A stretch of DNA of 64,000 nucleotides from an uncultured Pelagibacteraceae bacterium (GCA_902624195.1 CACNWV010000002.1:1-64000); one strand, 5' to 3'; shown: positions 20,105 through 30,746, numbered from the stretch's first letter. Made by a program: numbers and translations. The notes: generated by a model not told the origin, from the letters alone.

Positions 20105-22158
20105 AAATTATCTGTCCCAGTTTTTTTTGAGTTATGTCTAATTTGTCGACATTCACTCATCGTTTTTGAGGCTCTCGAGATTGCATTTGTAAAAAAATAA
20201 TCTAATTCTTTTATACTGACTGTCTCACTTAGAAATTTTGGAGATGTATTTTTAATAATACTTTCTTTAAAAAAAGGTAATTCATTTAATTCCGTAAAAT
20301 TTGAAATTGAATTTAATACTTCTTTTCTTAACGAACTAAAATTTAAAAAATTTTGGTTTTTTCCTAATGCTTTTAAGATTAAATTAAAAATCTTCCAGTC
20401 TTCTAAGGCCTCTCCAATAGTATAGGATGCCTTTTTACATTCTTGTACTCTTCCCTCAAGATTTTCATATAAACCATTTTGTTCAGTAAATGCAGCGCTT
20501 GGAAGAATTATATCTGCGATTTCTGCACCTCTATCACCATGACTTCCTTGGTATACAATAAACTCATTATTTTTTTTAATATCTAAGTTATCTGAACCCA
20601 AAAGATATAATAACTTAAATTGATTATTGTTTAATTTTTCAAAAAAAGTATGATTTTCCTCATCGTCTTTGGATACGATATTTAAGTCTATTAACCCAAC
20701 AGTTGAGGCGTTTTGAGGTAAAAAGTTGAATGCGTTCCAATCTTTATTGATAAAATTGTTTTTTTTTAAAAAATTTTTAAAACCTTCAAATATGTATTTT
20801 CCACTATCAATTTCTAAAGCTGATTCTCCAATTATAATTATAGGTTTTTTTGAAGAGGACAATTTTTTTGAAAAATCCGTCTCATTATTTAGTATTTTCT
20901 TTATGTCGTCTGTTTTATCACCTATTATTGTGTAGTCATATGTTAAATCTCCAGGGTTTCCAATTGAGAATATCGGAGTTTTTTTCTGAGCAAATGCCTT
21001 CCTAATTCTTGCATTCAACATAGTGGCTTCATGTCTTGGGTTTGTTCCCACTAAAAGAATTAAATCAGCTTCTTCAATGCCTTTTATTGAGGAGTTAAAT
21101 ATATAATTGCTTTTTTCAGCTGAATTTATGTAAAATTTTCTCTCTCTAAATTCCAAATTTTTGATTTTTAATGCTGAAAAAAGTTTTTTAAATCCTAAAG
21201 CATTCTCTAAGTTAATCATATCTCCAATATGACCTCCAATTTCATTAGGATTTATTGTTTTAATTTTCTCAACTAAAATTGGAATAACTTCATCCCAAGT
21301 ACTTTTTTGGAGTTTATTATTTCTTTTAACATAAGGAACATCTAACCTTTGTTTGAGTAAGCCGTCACATGAATATCTTGTTTTGTCTGAAACCCATTCC
21401 TCATTAATATCATTGTTGAGCCTTGGTAATATTCTTTTTACTTCCCAGTTATAAGTGTCGACTCTTATATTTGAGCCAACCGCATCCATAACGTCAATAC
21501 TTTCAGTTTTTTTCAGTTCCCACGGCCGTGCCTCAAATGCATAGGGTTTTGATGTGAGTGCTCCAACTGGACATAAATCAATTACATTGGCTGAGAGTTC
21601 CGACTCCATTGCTTTTTCTAAATAAGTTGTTATCTCCATATTCTCCCCTCGGCCAATAGCTCCAATCTCAGGTACTCCTGCAACCTCAGTTGCAAATCTC
21701 ACACACCTAGTGCAATGAATGCATCTAGTCATTTGAGTTTTTATTAACGGGCCCATATATTTTTCTTTCACTTGTCTTTTATTTTCTACAAACCTTGATT
21801 TATCTACTCCGTAATACATTGACTGATCCTGCAAATCACATTCGCCACCTTGATCACAAACGGGGCAATCTAATGGATGATTAGCTAGCAAAAATTCCAT
21901 TACACCCTTTCTAGCCTTTTCAACAAAATCTGTATTAGTTTTAATATTCATTCCTTCAGTTGCTGGCATTGCACAAGATGCGATTGGTTTTGGAGATTTT
22001 TCTAGTTCCACCAGACACATTCTACAATTTCCAGCAATTGATAATTTTTCATGATAGCAAAACCTTGGTATTTCAACTTCTGCAAGTTCACATGCTTGAA
22101 GCACAGTCATGCCTTTTTTAAATTCTATTTCTTTTCCATTAATTGTGATTTTAGGCAT
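20101..22158 (-). CDS. nuoG: NADH-quinone oxidoreductase subunit G
   Basis: NuoG is the large iron-sulfur subunit of the NADH module. The N-terminal 2Fe-2S domain has [17 protein letters not shown], followed by the His-Cys3 cluster ([17 protein letters not shown]) and the 4Fe-4S domain ([10 protein letters not shown] and the later [10 protein letters not shown]). The rest is a molybdopterin-oxidoreductase-like fold without the cofactor. It is 685 residues long, normal for alphaproteobacteria. It overlaps nuoF by 8 bases. Confidence 0.97.
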   Translation of the reverse strand: MPKITINGKEIEFKKGMTVLQACELAEVEIPRFCYHEKLSIAGNCRMCLVELEKSPKPIASCAMPATEGMNIKTNTDFVEKARKGVMEFLLANHPLDCPVCDQGGECDLQDQSMYYGVDKSRFVENKRQVKEKYMGPLIKTQMTRCIHCTRCVRFATEVAGVPEIGAIGRGENMEITTYLEKAMESELSANVIDLCPVGALTSKPYAFEARPWELKKTESIDVMDAVGSNIRVDTYNWEVKRILPRLNNDINEEWVSDKTRYSCDGLLKQRLDVPYVKRNNKLQKSTWDEVIPILVEKIKTINPNEIGGHIGDMINLENALGFKKLFSALKIKNLEFRERKFYINSAEKSNYIFNSSIKGIEEADLILLVGTNPRHEATMLNARIRKAFAQKKTPIFSIGNPGDLTYDYTIIGDKTDDIKKILNNETDFSKKLSSSKKPIIIIGESALEIDSGKYIFEGFKNFLKKNNFINKDWNAFNFLPQNASTVGLIDLNIVSKDDEENHTFFEKLNNNQFKLLYLLGSDNLDIKKNNEFIVYQGSHGDRGAEIADIILPSAAFTEQNGLYENLEGRVQECKKASYTIGEALEDWKIFNLILKALGKNQNFLNFSSLRKEVLNSISNFTELNELPFFKESIIKNTSPKFLSETVSIKELDYFFTNAISRASKTMSECRQIRHNSKKTGTDNL

Positions 22159-23482
22159 TTTTATTTTCCAAAAGGTGCTGATCTACTAAATAAGGATTAT
22201 TAGTTTTCTTTTTAATTAAAGGTTCCTCTCTGCAACGACTTTCAATCTCTTTTCTAAAGTGTCTTAATAATCCTTGGACTGGCCATGCTGAACCTTCTCC
22301 AAAAGCACAAATTGTATGACCTTCGATTTGTTTTGTTACGTCGGATAATAAATCAATATCGCTGAAAGTCGCTTTTCTCTTCTCAACTCTATCTAATATC
22401 CTCCACATCCATCCAGCTCCCTCTCTACAAGGAGTACATTGTCCGCAGCTTTCATGTTTATAAAATCTTGCAATTCTTGCCATACAAGCAATGATATCTT
22501 GATCTTTATTAATTACTACTATTCCTGCTGTACCTAATCCACTTTTGTTCTCTATTAGAGAGTCGAAATCCATAGTGATTGTATCACATATTTTTTTAGA
22601 TAATAAAGGCATAGATGAACCACCTGGTATCACTGCTTGAAGATTTTCCCAGCCTCCAATGACTCCTCCTGCATGTTTTTCAATTAATTCTTTCAATGAA
22701 ATTCCCATTTCTTCTTCAACATTACACGGGTTGTTAACATTACCAGAAATACAGAATATTTTTGTTCCAGTATTTTTGGGTCGTCCTAAAGAGGCAAACC
22801 ATTTTCCTCCTCTTCTCAAAATAGTTGGAACAACTGCTATTGTCTCTACGTTGTTGACTATTGTTGGACAACCATACAAACCTACTAAAGCAGGAAAAGG
22901 GGGTTTGAGTCTTGGTTGACCTTTGTTTCCCTCTATACTTTCCAGTAAAGCTGTTTCTTCACCGCAAATATAAGCGCCGGCGCCGTAATGGATATAAATA
23001 TCAAAATCCCATCCAGAGCCACAAGAATTTTTTCCTAAGAAATTTTTTTCATAAGCCTGGTCAATAGCCTCCTGGAGTCTTTTGCCTTCATTCAAATATT
23101 CGCCTCTTATATATATGTAACAAACGTGAGCGTTTACTGTGTAACCAGCTATCAAACATCCTTCAATTAACTTCTGTGGTTCAAATCTTAAAATATCTCT
23201 ATCTTTGCATGTTCCAGGTTCGGACTCATCAGCATTTATCACTAAATAATGTGGTCGTGAACCAACTTCTTTAGGCGCAAAAGACCATTTTAAACCTGTA
23301 GAAAAACCTGCACCTCCTCTACCTCTTAATTCAGAGGTTTTTACTTCATTAATAATCCACTCTCTTCCTTTTGAAATTATATTTTTTGTATCTTTCCAAT
23401 CATCTCTTTTGATTGCATTATCTATTTCCCAACCATGATCATTATATAAATTTTTAAATATCTTATTTTCAGGTTTAAGCAT
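22151..23482 (-). CDS. nuoF: NADH-quinone oxidoreductase subunit F
   Basis: NuoF binds NADH and FMN and holds cluster N3. The Rossmann-like site [16 protein letters not shown] (residues about 53-68), [31 protein letters not shown] and the cluster motif [12 protein letters not shown] are all present. I placed the start at the ATG at 23482, which has GGAG six bases upstream and overlaps nuoE by 8 bases. An in-frame alternative lies four codons further up. Confidence 0.97.
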   Translation of the reverse strand: MLKPENKIFKNLYNDHGWEIDNAIKRDDWKDTKNIISKGREWIINEVKTSELRGRGGAGFSTGLKWSFAPKEVGSRPHYLVINADESEPGTCKDRDILRFEPQKLIEGCLIAGYTVNAHVCYIYIRGEYLNEGKRLQEAIDQAYEKNFLGKNSCGSGWDFDIYIHYGAGAYICGEETALLESIEGNKGQPRLKPPFPALVGLYGCPTIVNNVETIAVVPTILRRGGKWFASLGRPKNTGTKIFCISGNVNNPCNVEEEMGISLKELIEKHAGGVIGGWENLQAVIPGGSSMPLLSKKICDTITMDFDSLIENKSGLGTAGIVVINKDQDIIACMARIARFYKHESCGQCTPCREGAGWMWRILDRVEKRKATFSDIDLLSDVTKQIEGHTICAFGEGSAWPVQGLLRHFRKEIESRCREEPLIKKKTNNPYLVDQHLLENKNA

Positions 23483-24080
23483 GATTTTCTCCATTAACTT
23501 TTTGCTGTTTTTCAGGCGCAGTATTTTTTCGTCCTCTATAAGAACCAGGTTTTAAAGGTTTGTCTTTTATTAGAGAGTCTAAAATTTCTTTCGTGCTTTT
23601 TTCGTCAAGATCTTCGTAATAATCATCATTAATTTGTATCATAGGGGCACTTACACAGGCTCCTAAACATTCTACTTCCATCCATGAACAACTTCCTTTT
23701 GTAGAAATTTCATTTTCATTTGGAGAAATTTTCTCTTTACAAAGACTGACAATTTTATCTGCTCCACGGATTAAACAAGGAGTTGTTGTGCACACCTGTA
23801 TAAAATGTTTTCCAACAGGCGCCAAGTTATACATAGTATAAAATGTAGCTACTTCATAAACTGAAATGTAAGGCATAGACAAAAGTTTGGCTATATACTT
23901 CATTGCAGCTAGTGGTATCCAATTACTGTTTTGTCTTTGAGCTAAATAAAGAAAAGGCATTACCGCACTTTTTTTATTTTTTTCCGGATACATTTTTAGA
24001 ATATCTGTAGCTTTTTTTAAATTTTCATCTGAAAATTTAAATTCTTTAGGTTGATCGCTATGTACTTTTTTTAAACTCAT
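23475..24080 (-). CDS. nuoE: NADH-quinone oxidoreductase subunit E
   Basis: NuoE carries the 2Fe-2S cluster N1a beside NuoF. The thioredoxin-like domain has the ligands in [11 protein letters not shown] (residues about 97-107) and [11 protein letters not shown] (about 138-148). The hydrophilic C-terminal tail (about 175-201) goes beyond the fold and is commonly variable. Its start overlaps the nuoD stop by 4 bases. Confidence 0.97.
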   Translation of the reverse strand: MSLKKVHSDQPKEFKFSDENLKKATDILKMYPEKNKKSAVMPFLYLAQRQNSNWIPLAAMKYIAKLLSMPYISVYEVATFYTMYNLAPVGKHFIQVCTTTPCLIRGADKIVSLCKEKISPNENEISTKGSCSWMEVECLGACVSAPMIQINDDYYEDLDEKSTKEILDSLIKDKPLKPGSYRGRKNTAPEKQQKVNGENHA

Positions 24081-25252
24081 CGATCTACCTCCCCAAAAAC
24101 TATATCCAAAGAGCCTAAAACTGCGGGTACATCAGCTAACATATGGCCACGAATTAAGTAATCCATTGCTTGTAAATGTGAAAAACCTGGTGCTCTAATT
24201 TTACATCTGTATGGTTTATTACTTCCATCTGAAATTAAATATACTCCGAATTCTCCTTTTGGTGCCTCGACAGCTGTATATACGTCTCCTTTTGGAACTC
24301 TATATCCCTCTGTAAATAATTTAAAATGATGAATTAAAGCCTCCATAGACTGTTTTAAATCATCTCTTTTAGGTGGTGTTATTTTTCCATCAATCGATTT
24401 TACTGGTCCTTTAGGAAGTCTCTCTATGCATTGTAATATAATTTTTATACTTTCTCTCATTTCTTCAATTCTGCAGAGATATCGATCGTAGCAGTCTCCA
24501 TTTTTGCCAACAGGTATTTTAAAATCTAAATCTTTATAAATTTCATAAGGCTGTGATCTTCTTAAATCCCAAGGAACGCCAGAACCTCTTAACATTACTC
24601 CTGAAAAACTATGATCCAAAGCCTCTTGTTGAGTTACTATTCCGATTTCAACATTTCTTTGTTTAAAAATTCTATTGTCTGTGAGTAAGCCCTCTAAATC
24701 ATCAATTATTTTGGGGAATGATCTACAAAATTTCTCTATATCTTCTACTAGTTTTAATGGAATATCTTGATGAACTCCACCAGTTCTAAAATAATTTGCA
24801 TGCAATCTTGATCCTGAAGCTCTTTCGTAAAATGTCATTAAAGTTTCTCTTTCTTCGAAACCCCACAGAGACGGTGTTAGGGCTCCCACATCTAAAGCTT
24901 GTGTAGTAACATTTAAGATGTGGCTTAAAATTCTTCCAATTTCACAAAAAATTACTCTTATGTATTTTGCTCTTATAGGCACCTCAATTTTAAGTAATTT
25001 TTCAGCTGCTAGTGCAAAAGCGTGTTCTTGATTCATCGGGGCGACATAATCTAGTCTGTCAAAATAAGGTAAAGCTTGTGTGTAAGTTTTTTGCTCTATA
25101 AGTTTTTCAGTGCCTCTATGAAGAAGCCCAATGTGGGGATCTGCTTTTTCAACAACTTCACCATCTAGCTCTAATATTAGCCTTAACACGCCGTGTGCAG
25201 CTGGATGTTGCGGGCCAAAATTTAAATTTAACGATTTAGTTTTTTTTACCAT
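24077..25252 (-). CDS. nuoD: NADH-quinone oxidoreductase subunit D
   Basis: NuoD is the 49-kDa subunit that lines the quinone-binding cavity with NuoB. The sequence has [14 protein letters not shown] near the N-terminus, the quinone-contacting HPAAHG histidine, [12 protein letters not shown], and the C-terminal [10 protein letters not shown] and DIVFGEVDR end typical of the family. I chose the ATG at 25252; a TTG three codons upstream is in frame. Both starts overlap the end of nuoC, from which translation is probably coupled. Confidence 0.96.
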   Translation of the reverse strand: MVKKTKSLNLNFGPQHPAAHGVLRLILELDGEVVEKADPHIGLLHRGTEKLIEQKTYTQALPYFDRLDYVAPMNQEHAFALAAEKLLKIEVPIRAKYIRVIFCEIGRILSHILNVTTQALDVGALTPSLWGFEERETLMTFYERASGSRLHANYFRTGGVHQDIPLKLVEDIEKFCRSFPKIIDDLEGLLTDNRIFKQRNVEIGIVTQQEALDHSFSGVMLRGSGVPWDLRRSQPYEIYKDLDFKIPVGKNGDCYDRYLCRIEEMRESIKIILQCIERLPKGPVKSIDGKITPPKRDDLKQSMEALIHHFKLFTEGYRVPKGDVYTAVEAPKGEFGVYLISDGSNKPYRCKIRAPGFSHLQAMDYLIRGHMLADVPAVLGSLDIVFGEVDR

Positions 25253-25850
25253 CTTTTTCAATATTGGTTTTATTTTTTAAATAATTTGTTCCTTCCCAAG
25301 GGCTTTCAAAATCAAAATTTCTATAATTTTGTTCAAGTTTGACTGGTTCATAAACAACTTTTTTTTCTTTTTCGCTGTATCTCACTTCATTAAAACCTGT
25401 GAGAGGAAAGTCTTTCCTTAAAGGATGACCTTTAAATCCATAGTCTGTTAATATTCTTCGCAAATCAGGGTGATTTTTAAATTTAATACCATACATATCG
25501 AAAACTTCCCTCTCCATCCAATTTGCTGAAGGAAAGATTTTTGTGATTGAATTTATAGTCTGACTAGTTTCAAATTTTACTAAAAGTTTTAATCTACTAT
25601 TATTTTCATGAGATAAAAAAAGATATATAAGATTGAATCTTTTTTCTTCCTCTGGGTAATCAACACCAGCGATGTCAATTAGCTGTCTAAATTTTAATTT
25701 TTCATTTGATTTAATAAATTGAACTACTTCGGTTAAATCATTTTCTCCAACTTCAATTAACAATTCGTCATTCTTAATAACTGAATTATGAATTTTACTT
25801 GAAAGCTCTGAATTTATATGTCTTTCTAATTTTTTAAGATTTTCTAACAT
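25236..25850 (-). CDS. nuoC: NADH-quinone oxidoreductase subunit C
   Basis: NuoC is the 30-kDa peripheral subunit. The C-terminal half shows the signature [24 protein letters not shown], then [13 protein letters not shown]. It is 204 residues, of normal length, and not fused to NuoD as it is in some gammaproteobacteria. It follows nuoB by 3 bases and overlaps nuoD. Confidence 0.97.
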   Translation of the reverse strand: MLENLKKLERHINSELSSKIHNSVIKNDELLIEVGENDLTEVVQFIKSNEKLKFRQLIDIAGVDYPEEEKRFNLIYLFLSHENNSRLKLLVKFETSQTINSITKIFPSANWMEREVFDMYGIKFKNHPDLRRILTDYGFKGHPLRKDFPLTGFNEVRYSEKEKKVVYEPVKLEQNYRNFDFESPWEGTNYLKNKTNIEKDGKKN

Positions 25851-25853
25851 GAG

Positions 25854-26390
25854 CTATCTTTGAATATTACCCTCTCGCCTAATTTTCTTTTGCAATTGTA
25901 AAATACCGTATAAAAGAGCTTCTGCTGATGGTGGACAACCAGGTATATAAATATCTACAGGAACAATTTTATCACAACCTCTTACTACTGAATATGAATA
26001 ATGATAATAACCACCTCCATTAGCGCAACTTCCCATAGATACAACATATCTAGGTTCAGGCATTTGATCATAAACTTTTCTCAAAGCTGGAGCCATTTTA
26101 TTAGTTAATGTTCCGGCAACTATCATAACGTCTGACTGTCTTGGTGAGGCTCGAGGAGCTGCACCAAATCTTTCTAGATCATACCTTGGCATAGAAGTTT
26201 GCATCATTTCAACTGCACAACAAGCTAAACCGAAAGTCATCCAGTGTAATGATCCTGTCCTAGCCCAATTGACTAAATTTTCTGATGAGGTAGTTATAAA
26301 ACCTTTTTCTGCAAAATCTTTAGCAAGATCTTTAAACTCCTCAGGGATTTTTTTTTGTCTCTCTTGATTAATTCCAAATTTTATTCCCAT
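25854..26390 (-). CDS. nuoB: NADH-quinone oxidoreductase subunit B
   Basis: NuoB holds cluster N2, the terminal 4Fe-4S centre before quinone. The tandem cysteines in [12 protein letters not shown] (residues about 53-64), [11 protein letters not shown] and the last ligand in [17 protein letters not shown] are all present. It is 178 residues. Its start overlaps the end of nuoA by 10 bases. Confidence 0.98.
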   Translation of the reverse strand: MGIKFGINQERQKKIPEEFKDLAKDFAEKGFITTSSENLVNWARTGSLHWMTFGLACCAVEMMQTSMPRYDLERFGAAPRASPRQSDVMIVAGTLTNKMAPALRKVYDQMPEPRYVVSMGSCANGGGYYHYSYSVVRGCDKIVPVDIYIPGCPPSAEALLYGILQLQKKIRREGNIQR

Positions 26391-26749
26391 TCAAGAGCTC
26401 CTTTTTTCCATTCATAAATAAATCCAATAGTTAAGATTGCTAAAAAAATCATCATTGACCAAAAGCCTAAGGCTCCAAGATTTCCTAAGGAAATTGCCCA
26501 AGGAAAAAGAAATGCAATTTCTAGATCAAAAATAATAAACAAAATTGCTACTAAATAAAACCTGACATCAAACTCCATTCTTGAGTCATCGAATGCCTCA
26601 AATCCACATTCATATGCAGATAATTTTTCAGGATCCGGGTTAGATGGTGATGCTAAATAATTAGCTACGATAAATCCAATGCTTAGAAATAAAGCTATGA
26701 AAAGAAATATTACTATTGATAAGTATTCTGTTAAAAAATCGTAAATCAT
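26381..26749 (-). CDS. nuoA: NADH-quinone oxidoreductase subunit A
   Basis: NuoA is a three-helix membrane subunit at the junction of the two arms of complex I. The loop [36 protein letters not shown] has the conserved cysteine exposed near the quinone site. The protein has 122 residues. As the first gene of the 14-gene nuo operon it is preceded by a 162-base gap that must hold the operon promoter. Confidence 0.98.
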   Translation of the reverse strand: MIYDFLTEYLSIVIFLFIALFLSIGFIVANYLASPSNPDPEKLSAYECGFEAFDDSRMEFDVRFYLVAILFIIFDLEIAFLFPWAISLGNLGALGFWSMMIFLAILTIGFIYEWKKGALEWE

Positions 26750-26911
26750 GTTTTTATTAATACCTACCCCAATACCGTAGTTTAGGGATTCTTATATTAA
26801 TAGTTTTATTTATAACATTTATGTCTAAAGAGTACAGGACAGAAGGAAGCATTATAGTTGATCAATTAATGTTGATTTATAACTTGCTAGATGAAAATCA
26901 TTATCAACTAG
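26750..26911 (-). promoter_or_regulatory. nuo operon upstream region with candidate promoter
   Basis: This gap separates tRNA-Asp from nuoA. On the minus strand a perfect TATAAT lies at 26851-26856, which would give a leader of roughly 95 bases before nuoA. I do not see a good TTGACA-like -35 at standard spacing. A copy of GTTGAT and two of ATCAAC lie between the tRNA end and the TATAAT and could form a hairpin behind the tRNA. Promoter assignment is by -10 match only. Confidence 0.35.
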
Positions 26912-26989
26912 TGGCGGGAGTGACGGGACTCGAACCCGCGACCTCCTGCGTGACAGGCAGGCGCTCTAACCAAGCTGAGCTACACCCCC
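26912..26989 (-). tRNA. tRNA-Asp (GTC)
   Basis: The minus strand folds into a full cloverleaf. The acceptor is GGGGGTG paired with CACTCCC (one G-U pair), the D arm GCTC/GAGC, the anticodon stem CCTGC/GCAGG around loop CTGTCAC (GTC at 26952-26954), and the T arm GCGGG/CCCGT with TTCGAGT. The terminal CCA is encoded (26912-26914). It lies upstream of nuoA on the same strand. Confidence 0.96.
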
Positions 26990-27135
26990 AGGCGTCTTTG
27001 GTGCAAAGTTGGTGCAACTTTTTGAACTCTGTCACCGCTCCAGATCCAGCTCTTGAAGATCACGCAATCAATATAAAGATTTATATAAGATAGTAAAGGA
27101 GTGTTTTACATCGTTTTAGAGTGTCAACTCAGCTA

Positions 27136-27168
27136 GCAGACGCTCTAACTAAGCTAAGCTATACCCCC
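27136..27168 (-). pseudogene. Decayed copy of the 5' half of tRNA-Asp
   Basis: On the minus strand, 33 bases beginning GGGGGTATAGCTTAGC align with the first 33 bases of the intact tRNA-Asp 147 bases downstream. There are four differences (tRNA positions 7, 13, 19 and 29), all transitions. Similarity stops inside the anticodon stem and no matching anticodon loop, T arm or CCA follows. It is a remnant of a duplication or an old integration event beside the tRNA cluster. Confidence 0.75.
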
Positions 27169-27179
27169 TAAGGTAAATT

Positions 27180-27255
27180 TGGTGGGCGGTAAAGGACTCG
27201 AACCTATGACCCTCTCGGTGTAAACGAGATGCTCTACCAACTGAGCTAACCGCCC
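27180..27255 (-). tRNA. tRNA-Val (TAC)
   Basis: The minus-strand cloverleaf has acceptor GGGCGGT paired with ACCGCCC, D arm GCTC/GAGC with loop AGTTGGTA, anticodon stem TCTCG/CGAGA around loop TTTACAC (anticodon TAC), and a T loop of TTCGAGT. The CCA end is encoded at 27180-27182. It sits between the phosphonate operon and tRNA-Asp. Confidence 0.96.
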
Positions 27256-27337
27256 TAAAATAAAGAATTTCTTATATCAACACTTTCCTTAAGATAAAAG
27301 AGAATAAAAGATTAAATAATTAGGTAGTTTGGCTTAT

Positions 27338-28186
27338 TCATGAAAATAATTTTATCAAAATACATCCACTTAATATCATTACGGCTGAAATAAAGGCCAA
27401 ATAGCCGCCTTTCTCTTTTAATATAAATAAACCATAAAGCGAGGCAAATAGAATACTCATTTCTCTCAAGGCAGCAACTACTGCTACTTTTCCGATGGTA
27501 TACCCATAAACGGCGGGCAGGTAAGAGTAAATATTGAAAAAAGCTGCAATAGATATATTTTTAAAATTTTTTAAAAAATAGTCTAAATGAATTTCTTTTT
27601 TTTTAAATATAAATGGTGCAATTATATTAAAAATAAAACCATCAAGAGAAAAATAATATAAAAGATAAATTAATGCGTTAGAAGCTCTAGCGCCTTTAGC
27701 GTCGGTGATTGTATAAGCTATTATTATTAAAGCAACAATTAAACTATAAAATAAGCCTTTTACATTTATTTTTTTAAAATTCCCTTCTGAAAATACTAAT
27801 AATAAAATTCCTAAAGAGATTATAATGACTGCAATTTGATTATTTAATTGTAAGTTTTCCCCGAATATAAAAGGTGTAATTAGTAAAAGAATAAATGAAG
27901 GTAGACCTCTCGCAATTGGATAACCAAATGATAATCCAGAATAATCATATACTTTACATAGAAATATTTTATAAAAAACATGAATTATTATAGTGGCGAA
28001 AAAAAAAAGCCAAGCTGCCTTCGGCAATGGTTCAAAAAAAAATAATAGGGGAAATAAAAATAAACTACTTAGCAAAGTAAACGCTCTCATAAATTTTATT
28101 TTATCATCTGATTTTTTTAAGAGCGCATTCCATATCACATGTCCTACTGCGCCAGACAAGATTGCTAAAAAAAGGAAATTATCCAA
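27338..28186 (-). CDS. EamA/DMT-family membrane transporter, last gene of phosphonate operon
   Basis: This 282-residue protein has about ten membrane segments in two repeated halves, the drug/metabolite transporter fold. The first half holds GHVIWNALLKKSDDK and YDYSGLSFGYPIARGLPSF. The second ends with GYTIGKVAVVAALREMSILFASLYGLFILKE, a typical EamA repeat. It starts 1 base after the iron alcohol dehydrogenase stop, so it belongs to the phosphonate operon. The substrate cannot be told from sequence; by position it could move a pathway intermediate or product such as acetate, but that is only a guess. Confidence 0.85.
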   Translation of the reverse strand: MDNFLFLAILSGAVGHVIWNALLKKSDDKIKFMRAFTLLSSLFLFPLLFFFEPLPKAAWLFFFATIIIHVFYKIFLCKVYDYSGLSFGYPIARGLPSFILLLITPFIFGENLQLNNQIAVIIISLGILLLVFSEGNFKKINVKGLFYSLIVALIIIAYTITDAKGARASNALIYLLYYFSLDGFIFNIIAPFIFKKKEIHLDYFLKNFKNISIAAFFNIYSYLPAVYGYTIGKVAVVAALREMSILFASLYGLFILKEKGGYLAFISAVMILSGCILIKLFS

Positions 28187-28187
28187 A

Positions 28188-29303
28188 CTAATATCCTAAC
28201 GACTCTTGTGCCTCTAAAACTTTTTTATAGCTACCAATAAAATTTTTTCCTCTTTCCCCTCCAAAAGCATCCTTAACTATTAAATCCCAATCATTAGCAT
28301 TTCCAATATAATCTTTAAAATTAGTTGAGACTTCTAGTTCCTTAAAAAAATTTTTTAACTGATTTGGTGCATTTTCAAAATCAGGAAAAAGAGATTTAAA
28401 ATTATTATCACATGTCTTATCCAGACCTTGCACTGATTTTAAAATTATTGGTAAAGTAAAAGAACAAGCTATTCCATGCGGAACTTTGTATTTTAAAGTT
28501 ATAGGATATGAAATCGAATGAGATATTGCTGTTTTAGTATTCGAAAAAGCTAATCCTGCAGACATTGATGCTTTCATTATTTCTTCTCTAAGTTTAATAT
28601 TTTTCAAATCTTTTACTAGTTGAGGAAGGTTCTTCAAAATTATATTTATTGAATTTCTTGCGTGTATATTCGAAACTGGATTAGAATTTATATTCCATAT
28701 ACTTTCAAAAGAGTGTGACATTGCATCTAATGAAGTTTCTATAGTAATTTTCTTAGGTAAAGATAAAGTAAGTTCACTATCAAATATTGATAGTTTAGAA
28801 AAGAGAGATTGATGTATTAAAGAATGCTTTCTTTGATTTTCTTCGTCCCAAATAGTTGCCCAGCAAGTTAGCTCACTTCCAGTTCCAGCAGTAGTAGGAA
28901 TTGAAATAAGGTCAATATCTGTAGGTGGAAAAGAACTTACTTTTTTTTCAACGTATTCTATAGTTTTATCAAAATTTCCTTTTCCCAAGACTATAAATTT
29001 TGCAGTATCAATTACAGATCCACCTCCTAACGCAATTGCAAATTTAATCTTGCTACATTTTAAGCTGAATAACTCGCTAATTTCTCTCAAATTTTTATAG
29101 TCAGGATTAGGTAAAATGTTATTAATAATTAACTTTGGCTCTCCCAAAGCATTGACTATTTGATTTGAGTATTCTTGAAATACTTTATCGGAGTAAGTAA
29201 ATATACAATAATCACCACCACCAATAACTTCTTTTAACTTTTTTTTGTTTTTAAGAATGCCGGTTTCAAAAATAATTTTTGAGGGATTGTGATAGTTAAA
29301 CAT
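28188..29303 (-). CDS. Iron-containing alcohol dehydrogenase, candidate 2-hydroxyethylphosphonate dehydrogenase
   Basis: This is a 371-residue group III (iron-type) alcohol dehydrogenase. The nucleotide-binding loop GGGSVIDTAK starts at residue 93, and PTTAGTGSE at 136-144 is the second cofactor motif. The four expected metal ligands are Asp193, His197, His262 and His276. It sits between phnY and a transporter gene with 0-1 base spacing. Family members related to PhpC/FomC interconvert phosphonoacetaldehyde and 2-hydroxyethylphosphonate in natural product pathways. Beside PhnY and PhnA, and with no PhnW in the operon, I infer oxidation of 2-hydroxyethylphosphonate to phosphonoacetaldehyde. 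Another alcohol substrate, or aldehyde reduction as an overflow step, remains possible. Confidence 0.8.
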   Translation of the reverse strand: MFNYHNPSKIIFETGILKNKKKLKEVIGGGDYCIFTYSDKVFQEYSNQIVNALGEPKLIINNILPNPDYKNLREISELFSLKCSKIKFAIALGGGSVIDTAKFIVLGKGNFDKTIEYVEKKVSSFPPTDIDLISIPTTAGTGSELTCWATIWDEENQRKHSLIHQSLFSKLSIFDSELTLSLPKKITIETSLDAMSHSFESIWNINSNPVSNIHARNSINIILKNLPQLVKDLKNIKLREEIMKASMSAGLAFSNTKTAISHSISYPITLKYKVPHGIACSFTLPIILKSVQGLDKTCDNNFKSLFPDFENAPNQLKNFFKELEVSTNFKDYIGNANDWDLIVKDAFGGERGKNFIGSYKKVLEAQESLGY

Positions 29304-30746
29304 TTAATTCCATTTCATATTCACATTCTTTAATCTTGCATAACCTTTCATTTCATCAAAACACTCTTCGACACCAATACCACTTAATTTCCACCCTCCA
29401 TAAGGGGCACCAGAATATCTGCCTGCGGTATTTACCCAAACATAACCTACTTCCGCGTCTTCAGAAGTCTTCATGGCGTTTGATAATGAGTTTGTAACAA
29501 TCATTGTCGTAAGTCCATATTGAGTTGAATTTGCTATTTTGACCATTTCATCATAGTCATCCCAGTCAATAACTGAGATAACTGGTCCAAAAATTTCTTC
29601 TTTAGCTATTTTCATATCTGGTTTTACATCGCAAAAAATTGTTGGGTTTATAAAAAAACCATTTTTAAGATCACCAGATTTATTTTGATCACCTCCCAAT
29701 AATAATTTAGCACCTTCGTCTTTACCAGATTGAATATATTTCAAAACTCCATCAAATTGCTTTTTTGAGACTATTGGGCCAATTTCATTAGTTTCAATCC
29801 AAGGAAGTCCTATAGGTATTTTTTTTGCTTTTTCTACTAGAGATTTAAGAAACTTCTCTTTAATCTTCTTGTTAACTAAAACACGAGAAGTTGAGCTACA
29901 AGATTGTCCTTGTCTGCTTAAATTCATTCCTTTTATGGCTAGACCAGCAGCAAAATCAGGATCTGCATCATCAAAAACTATAATTGGATTTTTTCCTCCC
30001 AATTCTAACGAAATATTTTTTAAAAGTGGTGCTGCGGATTTTGCTATTGCAATACCAGTATTAACAGATCCGATTACAGCTATTCTTTTTATATCCTGGT
30101 GTTCTACCAAAAATTTTCCATTGTCTGGTCCACCAGTTACTACATTTATTAATCCTTTTGGAAAAATATCACCCAATAATTCACAAAATCTAAGCGATGA
30201 AATTGGTGCTTGTTCTGAATTTTTTATGATAAGTGAATTCCCCATTAATAATGGTGCAGCTATTTTTTCAACGCAAAATCTAAATGGATGATTAAAAGGA
30301 TTTATTTTTAGCACAACTCCATAAGGTTGGTAACGCGTGAAATTCAAATGATTTTTTTCCATAGAAAAAGTTTCACCTTTAACTTCTCTTACTAAACCAC
30401 AAAAATATCTAATATTATTAACAGTTTCTTTTACATCTTTTCTCATACCAGTAAGGGCATTGCCAGAGTCATAAGAATCAATTAAGGCAAATTCTTCCTC
30501 TCTCTCTAAGATTTTTTTTGATAATTCCTCCAGACATTTTACTCTTTCAATTAATGAGGTTTTGGACCAAATAGCCTGGGCTTTCTTAGCTGACTCTACT
30601 GCTAGTTCTAACTCCTTTTTATCGGATATAGGAACATCAGATAGTTTTTCTCCGTTTGAGGGGTTAAAAACTTCGTATGTTTTATTTGAATTAAACCACT
30701 GACCATTTACGTATGTGCCCTTAACCTTAAAGATGTTCTTATCCAT
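29304..30746 (-). CDS. phnY: Phosphonoacetaldehyde dehydrogenase (aldehyde dehydrogenase superfamily)
   Basis: PhnY oxidises phosphonoacetaldehyde to phosphonoacetate with NAD. The 480-residue protein is a complete aldehyde dehydrogenase with KINPFNHPF (residues 147-155), general base Glu248 in LELGGKNP and catalytic Cys283 in GQSCSSTSR. Arg102, His153, Arg288 and Arg443 fall where, as I recall, Sinorhizobium PhnY uses three arginines and a histidine to hold the phosphonate; this should be confirmed by alignment. Its start overlaps the phnA stop by 8 bases, which ties the two steps together. The family name rests on this context as well as on sequence. Confidence 0.85.
   Translation of the reverse strand: MDKNIFKVKGTYVNGQWFNSNKTYEVFNPSNGEKLSDVPISDKKELELAVESAKKAQAIWSKTSLIERVKCLEELSKKILEREEEFALIDSYDSGNALTGMRKDVKETVNNIRYFCGLVREVKGETFSMEKNHLNFTRYQPYGVVLKINPFNHPFRFCVEKIAAPLLMGNSLIIKNSEQAPISSLRFCELLGDIFPKGLINVVTGGPDNGKFLVEHQDIKRIAVIGSVNTGIAIAKSAAPLLKNISLELGGKNPIIVFDDADPDFAAGLAIKGMNLSRQGQSCSSTSRVLVNKKIKEKFLKSLVEKAKKIPIGLPWIETNEIGPIVSKKQFDGVLKYIQSGKDEGAKLLLGGDQNKSGDLKNGFFINPTIFCDVKPDMKIAKEEIFGPVISVIDWDDYDEMVKIANSTQYGLTTMIVTNSLSNAMKTSEDAEVGYVWVNTAGRYSGAPYGGWKLSGIGVEECFDEMKGYARLKNVNMKWN

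Noticed and set aside
27000-27030. Short inverted repeat AAAGTT-GGTGC-AACTTT as a terminator or att site
   Set aside because: The arms are only 6 bases and AT-rich, there is no proper T run in a useful direction, and no integrase gene is nearby. It is too weak to call.
26821-27093. Plus-strand open reading frame of 90 codons across tRNA-Asp
   Set aside because: Much of it is the antisense of tRNA-Asp (translated as the familiar false GLEPATSCVTGRRSNQAELHP peptide). It is a shadow of the tRNA, not a gene.
29869-30291. 140-codon plus-strand open frame inside phnY
   Set aside because: It lies wholly opposite conserved aldehyde dehydrogenase sequence and shows no protein-like motif. It is an antisense shadow.
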